A stretch of 64,000 bases of DNA from PFJX01 sp964542455. GTDB lineage: Bacteria > Pseudomonadota > Gammaproteobacteria > Burkholderiales > Thiobacillaceae. The stretch covers positions 7,117-71,116 of the forward strand of contig CAZIUC010000020.1 in NCBI GenBank assembly GCA_964542455.1, read 5' to 3'. The notes beneath the pieces were generated by a model. The model was not told the DNA's origin, did no database searches, and saw only the letters and a program-made list of their open reading frames with translations. Numbering within the stretch: the stretch's first letter is position 1; each line of letters starts with the position of its first letter. Positions 59,964 to 64,000 of this stretch are shown here, piece by piece. Position numbers and translations under genes: made by a program.

Positions 59964-62099
59964 ATGCAATCTGACGTCGCCAGCATTTCATCCGCCCTTG
60001 TCAGCCTGCTCATCGTCGAAGATGAGCCGCGCTACCTGGAAAGCACGCGACTGTTGCTTGCCCCCCATATCCAGACAATCGACACGGCCATGACCGGGGC
60101 TCTGACCCTGGCCTTGCTGGCAAAACGTAGCTACGACCTGGTTCTGCTCGACCTGCGCCTCCCTGACACCAATGGCCTTGTACTGATGGCACATCTGCGC
60201 GAACGGCATCCGGGCACCTGCGTCATCGTCATGAGCGGCGACAGCCACATCGAGTCGGCGATCAATAGCATCCGGCTTGGCGCCTACGATTACCTGCGCA
60301 AACCCTGCGAACCGGAAGAGCTGATCAAGACCGTGCGCAACGCCGCCCACAAAGTGTGGTTGGAGCGGGACAACCTGCGCATGCTGCAACAGATCGAGCA
60401 ATCCGAGCAGTGGCATCGTCTGCTGGTCAACACCTCGCCGGACGTGATCTACACCCTGGATGGCGCGGGCCATTTCACCTTCTTGAACGAAAGAATCAGC
60501 CGTGTGCTGGGTTATCACCCGGACGATCTCATAGGGCAAAGCTATGAAGCCATCGTGCCGGACGATGAGCTGGACAACGCGCGCTATCGCCTCAACGAGC
60601 GCCGCACCGGCGACCGCGCCACGCGCAATGTGGATCTGCTTCTCAAACGCAAGGAGGACCTGCTGACGGGGGATGTCGAGGCTACCGTGGCGGTGGAAGT
60701 CTCAGCGGAGGGGATGTATCGCCCGCTCCCCGATGGCAGCGGCGAATTTCTCGGCACCTACGGCGTGGCGCGCGACATCAGCGCACGCAAGCTGGCGGAG
60801 GCGACGGTTACCTTCCAGGCCTATCACGACCTCCTCACCGGCCTGCCCAACCGCGCCTTGTTCAACGACCGGCTAGGTCAGGCCATCGCCCAGGCACGTC
60901 GGCATGGGCAGGCACTGGCCGTCATGTTCCTGGACATGGACCGCTTCAAGGTAGTGAACGACACCCACGGCCACCTGGTGGGAGACGGCCTCCTGCAGGG
61001 AATGGCGCAACGCCTGCGCGACAGCCTGCGCGAAGGCGATACCCTGGCGCGTATCGGCGGCGACGAGTTCATGCTGCTGTTGCCGCATGTACGTTCACGA
61101 GACAACGCCTCTTTCATCGCGCAAAAGATCATCGCTTCGCTCAAGCACCCGTTCCATGTGGACGGCCATGAAATCTACTCCGGCATGAGCATAGGCATCG
61201 CGATCTACCCCGATGACGGCGACAACCAGGAAACACTGATCAAACATGCCGACCTGGCCATGTACCACGCCAAGGACCACGGCCGGAACGACTTCCGATT
61301 TTTTACCCACGACTTGCAGCACTCGCTCACCGGCCGTCTGGCGGTGGAAAACGACATGCGCCATGCCCTCGCGCGCGGCGAATTCGAGATGTATTACCAG
61401 CCGCAGGTGGATATCCAGAGCCAGCGCATACGTGGCATGGAAGCGTTGATTCGCTGGCACCACCCGGAACGAGGCCTGGTCGCGCCCAGCGATTTCATCC
61501 CCATCGCCGAGGAATGCGGACTCATCACGCCGATCAGCGAATGGGTGCTGGATACCGCCTGCAAACAGGCCAAAGCCTGGCGCGCCGCGAGTCTGCCCCG
61601 TATCTCCCTGGGCGTGAACCTCTCCGCGCGCCAGATCGAGCACCCGCATTTCGTCGACAAGTTCATCCAATCACTGAAAGACAACGACGTCGACGGGCAA
61701 AGCATCGAAATCGAAATCACCGAGAGCACGCTGATGCGCGACATGGAGGGCGCCATCGAGAAGCTGCGGCGCCTCGCGGATCAGGGCGTGGAAATTTCCA
61801 TCGACGACTTCGGCACCGGCTACTCCTCCCTTTCCTATCTCAGAAAATTGCCGGTACACACCCTCAAGATCGACCGCAGCTTCATTCATGACCTGGCCGT
61901 GCCCAGCAACGGCAGCACCATCGTGGCCGGCATCACCGCCATGGCCAAAGGGCTGCGTCTGAATGTGGTGGCTGAGGGCGTGGAAACCAGCGCCCAGCTC
62001 GATTACCTGAAATCGATCGGCTGCGATTCCTACCAGGGCTATCTGTTCAGCCGCCCGGTCGCCGCCTGCGACGCCACGGGGCTGCTGCAGCCGCGCTGA
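59964..62099 (+). CDS. Receiver-PAS-GGDEF-EAL response regulator
   Basis: A 711-residue c-di-GMP regulator. Receiver (about 12-128) with LLIVEDEPRY and LVLLDLRLPDTNG, PAS (145-260, LLVNTSPDVIYTLDGAGHFTFLNERISRVLGYHP), GGDEF with intact ARIGGDEFMLLL (285-445), EAL with intact GMEALIRWHHPERGLV and SIDDFGTGYSSLSYL (455-700). Both active sites look functional, so the net effect on c-di-GMP cannot be predicted. Partner is likely the HDOD kinase upstream. Confidence 0.92.
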   Translation: MQSDVASISSALVSLLIVEDEPRYLESTRLLLAPHIQTIDTAMTGALTLALLAKRSYDLVLLDLRLPDTNGLVLMAHLRERHPGTCVIVMSGDSHIESAINSIRLGAYDYLRKPCEPEELIKTVRNAAHKVWLERDNLRMLQQIEQSEQWHRLLVNTSPDVIYTLDGAGHFTFLNERISRVLGYHPDDLIGQSYEAIVPDDELDNARYRLNERRTGDRATRNVDLLLKRKEDLLTGDVEATVAVEVSAEGMYRPLPDGSGEFLGTYGVARDISARKLAEATVTFQAYHDLLTGLPNRALFNDRLGQAIAQARRHGQALAVMFLDMDRFKVVNDTHGHLVGDGLLQGMAQRLRDSLREGDTLARIGGDEFMLLLPHVRSRDNASFIAQKIIASLKHPFHVDGHEIYSGMSIGIAIYPDDGDNQETLIKHADLAMYHAKDHGRNDFRFFTHDLQHSLTGRLAVENDMRHALARGEFEMYYQPQVDIQSQRIRGMEALIRWHHPERGLVAPSDFIPIAEECGLITPISEWVLDTACKQAKAWRAASLPRISLGVNLSARQIEHPHFVDKFIQSLKDNDVDGQSIEIEITESTLMRDMEGAIEKLRRLADQGVEISIDDFGTGYSSLSYLRKLPVHTLKIDRSFIHDLAVPSNGSTIVAGITAMAKGLRLNVVAEGVETSAQLDYLKSIGCDSYQGYLFSRPVAACDATGLLQPR

Positions 62100-62180
62100 G
62101 CAACCGCGCGGTTCACCATACAGGGCTCGCGAAAGCCCACCGCCATGTTGCGCTCGAAGTCCACGAAAGCATGTTCTGGT

Positions 62181-62252
62181 AAACGTGGCCTGTCCCCAAT
62201 GCCGTTACCTGCCCAGTCGCCATTAAAAGAACAGCGAAAACGTGGTCTGTCC
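62181..62252. repeat. Paired AACGTGG[CT]CTGTCC motifs
   Basis: AAACGTGGCCTGTCC at 62181-62195 and AAACGTGGTCTGTCC at 62238-62252, followed by CCTATTACTGAC. This motif is familiar around REP-associated transposases and other elements in proteobacteria (recollection, not a search). Here it lies in the 3' end of the broken transposase and marks the breakpoint. Confidence 0.5.
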
Positions 62253-62282
62253 GCTATTACCGCCTTGTCCCCTATTACTGAC

Positions 62283-63154
62283 TTTTGTTCGCGCAGGTCT
62301 TTCACCGCGTCCACCACCGGCATCAACAAGGCCTGTTCGCTGCCAGTGCCGTGGGCCTGGGCCACGACGACGATCTGGTTTTGTTCGTCCACCGCCGCGA
62401 CCCCGGTGTAGCCCTGGATGATGCCCTTGCCGGTGGCCATCTTGGCGGATTCGTTATCGGTGAGGTTGGACAGCACGGTCTTGCCGCTCGCACCCTTGCG
62501 ATCTTCCGGGTGCTGCTTCAGCCAGTCACGCATCTTCTTCGCATCGCGTTGCAAGCGTTCCAGGGAGCGGGTTTCACGCTGTATGTCCTTGGCGCCGGCG
62601 GGGGCGTCGTCGGTTTCCCGGTGCTTGTTGAGCATCTTCTCGGCGGCTTTCTCCATCTTGTCGAGTTGGCGTTGGAAGTCCTCCCGTGTGCCGGATTTGG
62701 CCTTGCTGGCGTTGGAGGGAAGTTTGACGCCGTCGATGGCGAACATCTCGCGGCCGATCAGGCCCTGGCGGTCGCACAGGGCGAGCACCTGGGCGAAGAG
62801 CTTGGCGGTGAGGCCGCCCATTTCCGAGACGAAGGCGGCCAGGGTGGTGAAGTTGGGTTGGCTGTCGCCGGAGACGGCGATGAACAACACATTCTCGCGA
62901 CAGGCTGCTTCGATCTTGCGGCTGGAGACGACGCCCCGGCTGTAGGCGAGCAGGATGATCTTGAGCAGGACGGCGGGGTCGTAGGCGGAGGCGCCGATTT
63001 CGTCGTTGTTGTAGCGGGCGTGGAAGGGGGCGAGGTCGAGTTCCTTGTCTACCAGATAGCAAAGTGCGTGTTCAAAACTGCCCGGCTGGATTTGCCGGTC
63101 GAAGTCGACCGGCAGGAGTTTCATGCCTTTGTGGATCGGTTTGAAACGGGGCAT
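62283..63154 (-). pseudogene. Truncated IS transposase (IS1182-like, DUF772/DDE)
   Basis: A transposase of the IS1182 type that has lost its C-terminal third. The N-terminal DUF772-type region (YDPAVLLKIILLAYSRGVVSSRKIEAACRENVLFIAVSGD, PNFTTLAAFVSEMG) and the first two catalytic Asp regions (EMFAIDGVKLPSNASK, YTGVAAVDEQNQIVV) are present. After DLREQ (near 62283) the frame runs into unrelated sequence and continues to 62039 inside the GGDEF/EAL gene's 3' end, so the third acidic catalytic residue is gone. ATG 63154 is the likely original start. The element is inactive. Confidence 0.85.
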
Positions 63155-63169
63155 TCGGGCGCGCCTCAC

Positions 63170-63304
63170 TGGGGTCGAACAATTACGGGTAATTATCGCC
63201 TAGGCGGGGTGGGGGTGGGGTATTTCTACAGCCTCAACGTAGAGGTGAGGGGCGGCAAAAATGCGCAGCATTATTGGCGTCCCTCTCGACCGCAAAGTTA
63301 GGTT
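63170..63304. other. Short gap between IS remnant and AT-rich gene
   Basis: Holds an AT-rich near-palindrome AATTACGGGTAATT (63180-63193) and a G-rich tract. The palindrome may be a remnant of the IS terminal inverted repeat, but the opposite end is deleted, so this cannot be tested here. Confidence 0.3.
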
Positions 63305-63985
63305 TCATATCATTTTCCCAATACGGTCAACAAGGTCTAGAACTTTATCTCCATTTTTAATTCCGTAATCAGCTGCTTTTCCCATAAAGCGAACTAGCTC
63401 CTTAAATATTTTGGCAAGACCTTGTTTCTTTTGCTCGCCACCAAGGTCGCGTAGTTCGGATAGTTGCTTGGTAATCTCAACTAAGACCCTGCTGTCATGA
63501 CTTGCGTCTCTGCGTGATTCTTCTAATAGATCGAGTAGCTCTGCCAGGGGAAGGTCGATATTAGATGTAATTGCAATTTGATTGTTAAAGTTAGGCGAGA
63601 CACTTATGGTCCCAATTGTGCGAGAACTGACTGCCTGTGAAAGGATGTCAAGAAGCTTACTGTTATCGGATACCTTGCTATCTATTAGATCACCAAGGGA
63701 TTCAACTGTTTGCTGCAGCTTTGGAAGTGAATCTAAGGCATATGCCATTCGCGACTGGGTCGCGGCAAGCTCGTTACCAAGATTGATCAGCAACAATTCC
63801 CTCTCTGTTGGGCTAGCTGCTGTATTAGTAAAAACAACATCGAAGCGGTCAAATGGCTTGAGTATATGGCTAACGTATTTCTTGAAAAGGGAGCCTACTT
63901 TCTCTGTAGATATTGTATCTTCAAGAAGCAAGCTGACCTTGATCTTTTCGGCTCTATGTGAAATCGAGTGGGTTCCCCCGCTCAT
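63305..63985 (-). CDS. Unrecognised, horizontally acquired-looking protein
   Basis: A 226-residue protein, probably cytoplasmic, with helical or coiled-coil stretches (LPKLQQTVESLGDLIDSKVSDN; LLEESRRDASHDSRVLVEITKQLSELRDLGGEQKKQGLAKIF) and no recognised domain. It is clearly AT-richer than everything else in the window, lies beside an IS remnant and at the window edge, and so looks like the border of an acquired region. The ATG at 63985 is the first available; the preceding bases (ATGCACGCATGA) would end an upstream gene by overlap, so this may be the second gene of an operon continuing beyond the window. Function unknown. Confidence 0.6.
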   Translation of the reverse strand: MSGGTHSISHRAEKIKVSLLLEDTISTEKVGSLFKKYVSHILKPFDRFDVVFTNTAASPTERELLLINLGNELAATQSRMAYALDSLPKLQQTVESLGDLIDSKVSDNSKLLDILSQAVSSRTIGTISVSPNFNNQIAITSNIDLPLAELLDLLEESRRDASHDSRVLVEITKQLSELRDLGGEQKKQGLAKIFKELVRFMGKAADYGIKNGDKVLDLVDRIGKMI

Positions 63986-64000
63986 GCGTGCATCCGGCGC

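Noticed and set aside
62039..62282. Extension of the transposase frame into the GGDEF/EAL gene
   Set aside because: The residues after DLREQ do not resemble IS1182-type transposases and overlap the end of an intact signalling gene.
1..64000. tRNA, rRNA or tmRNA genes
   Set aside because: No cloverleaf-like or rRNA-like conserved segments were noticed on either strand, though a covariance-model search was not possible.

Overview
The window reads as one contig of a GC-rich betaproteobacterium with a sulfur-oxidiser flavour. RNase E, DNA polymerase III alpha, RluC, PmbA and YjgA look betaproteobacterial, and there is a high density of sulfur-handling genes: a SoxY-like carrier, three rhodanese-containing proteins, a DsrE-like protein, an ETHE1-like MBL enzyme, a TauE-type exporter, a trans-sulfuration enzyme and a cysteine desulfurase. 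A run of 100 N at 25410-25509 marks an assembly gap inside a repeat. The genus assignment is inference. No rRNA, tRNA or CRISPR array was seen.

Layout. 1-6.3 kb: a truncated hybrid histidine kinase, a Rieske/SppA/Rof-like operon, an HTH-receiver regulator and an unknown cytoplasmic protein. 6.4-11.1 kb: a HAD phosphatase with rluC, divergent from rne. 11.2-22.2 kb: a large PAS/GAF/GGDEF/EAL/receiver protein, dnaE, an SlyD-like PPIase, a GH57 enzyme and a SoxY-like protein with no SoxZ beside it. 22.4-30.9 kb: an EipA-family protein and a Bat (aerotolerance-type) operon of MoxR, DUF58, DUF4381, BatA, BatB, TPR and BatD. Arrays of a palindromic G6/C6 element break this operon twice.

31.0-42.5 kb is the most interesting part. 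Two paralogous ArsR-rhodanese fusion regulators diverge from an intergenic region with a 24-bp imperfect palindrome. One leads a tightly packed seven-gene operon: ArsR-rhodanese, DsrE-like, ETHE1-like MBL, CDF transporter, DUF3147, MFS and periplasmic rhodanese. Just beyond the other lies a co-directional sulfur operon: TauE exporter, two small unknown proteins, Cys/Met-metabolism PLP enzyme, cysteine desulfurase, methyltransferase, unknown exported protein and TlpA-like thioredoxin. Together these look like a sulfane-sulfur or persulfide sensing, detoxification and delivery module.

42.7-57.7 kb: an SLC13/RCK permease, DUF1415, MOSC and YkgJ-type proteins, a PaaK/CapK-like adenylating enzyme, a VapBC pair, a glycosyltransferase-like protein overlapping a ThDP enzyme gene, an OmpA-type lipoprotein, a TRAP DctMQ pair lacking DctP, pmbA and yjgA. 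58.0-62.1 kb: an HDOD-histidine kinase followed by a receiver-PAS-GGDEF-EAL protein, a likely c-di-GMP two-component pair. 62.1-64 kb: a truncated IS transposase and a distinctly AT-richer gene, which looks like the edge of an acquired region.

Repeats are a main theme. At least four families of palindromic elements are scattered through the window: GTAGCGC-ended REP-like units, the G6/C6 double hairpin, a CAGGTTG/CAACCTG unit, and GGTGCGC palindromes. Several lie in frame inside genes or supply stop codons. This recalls protein-coding palindromic elements known from other bacteria.
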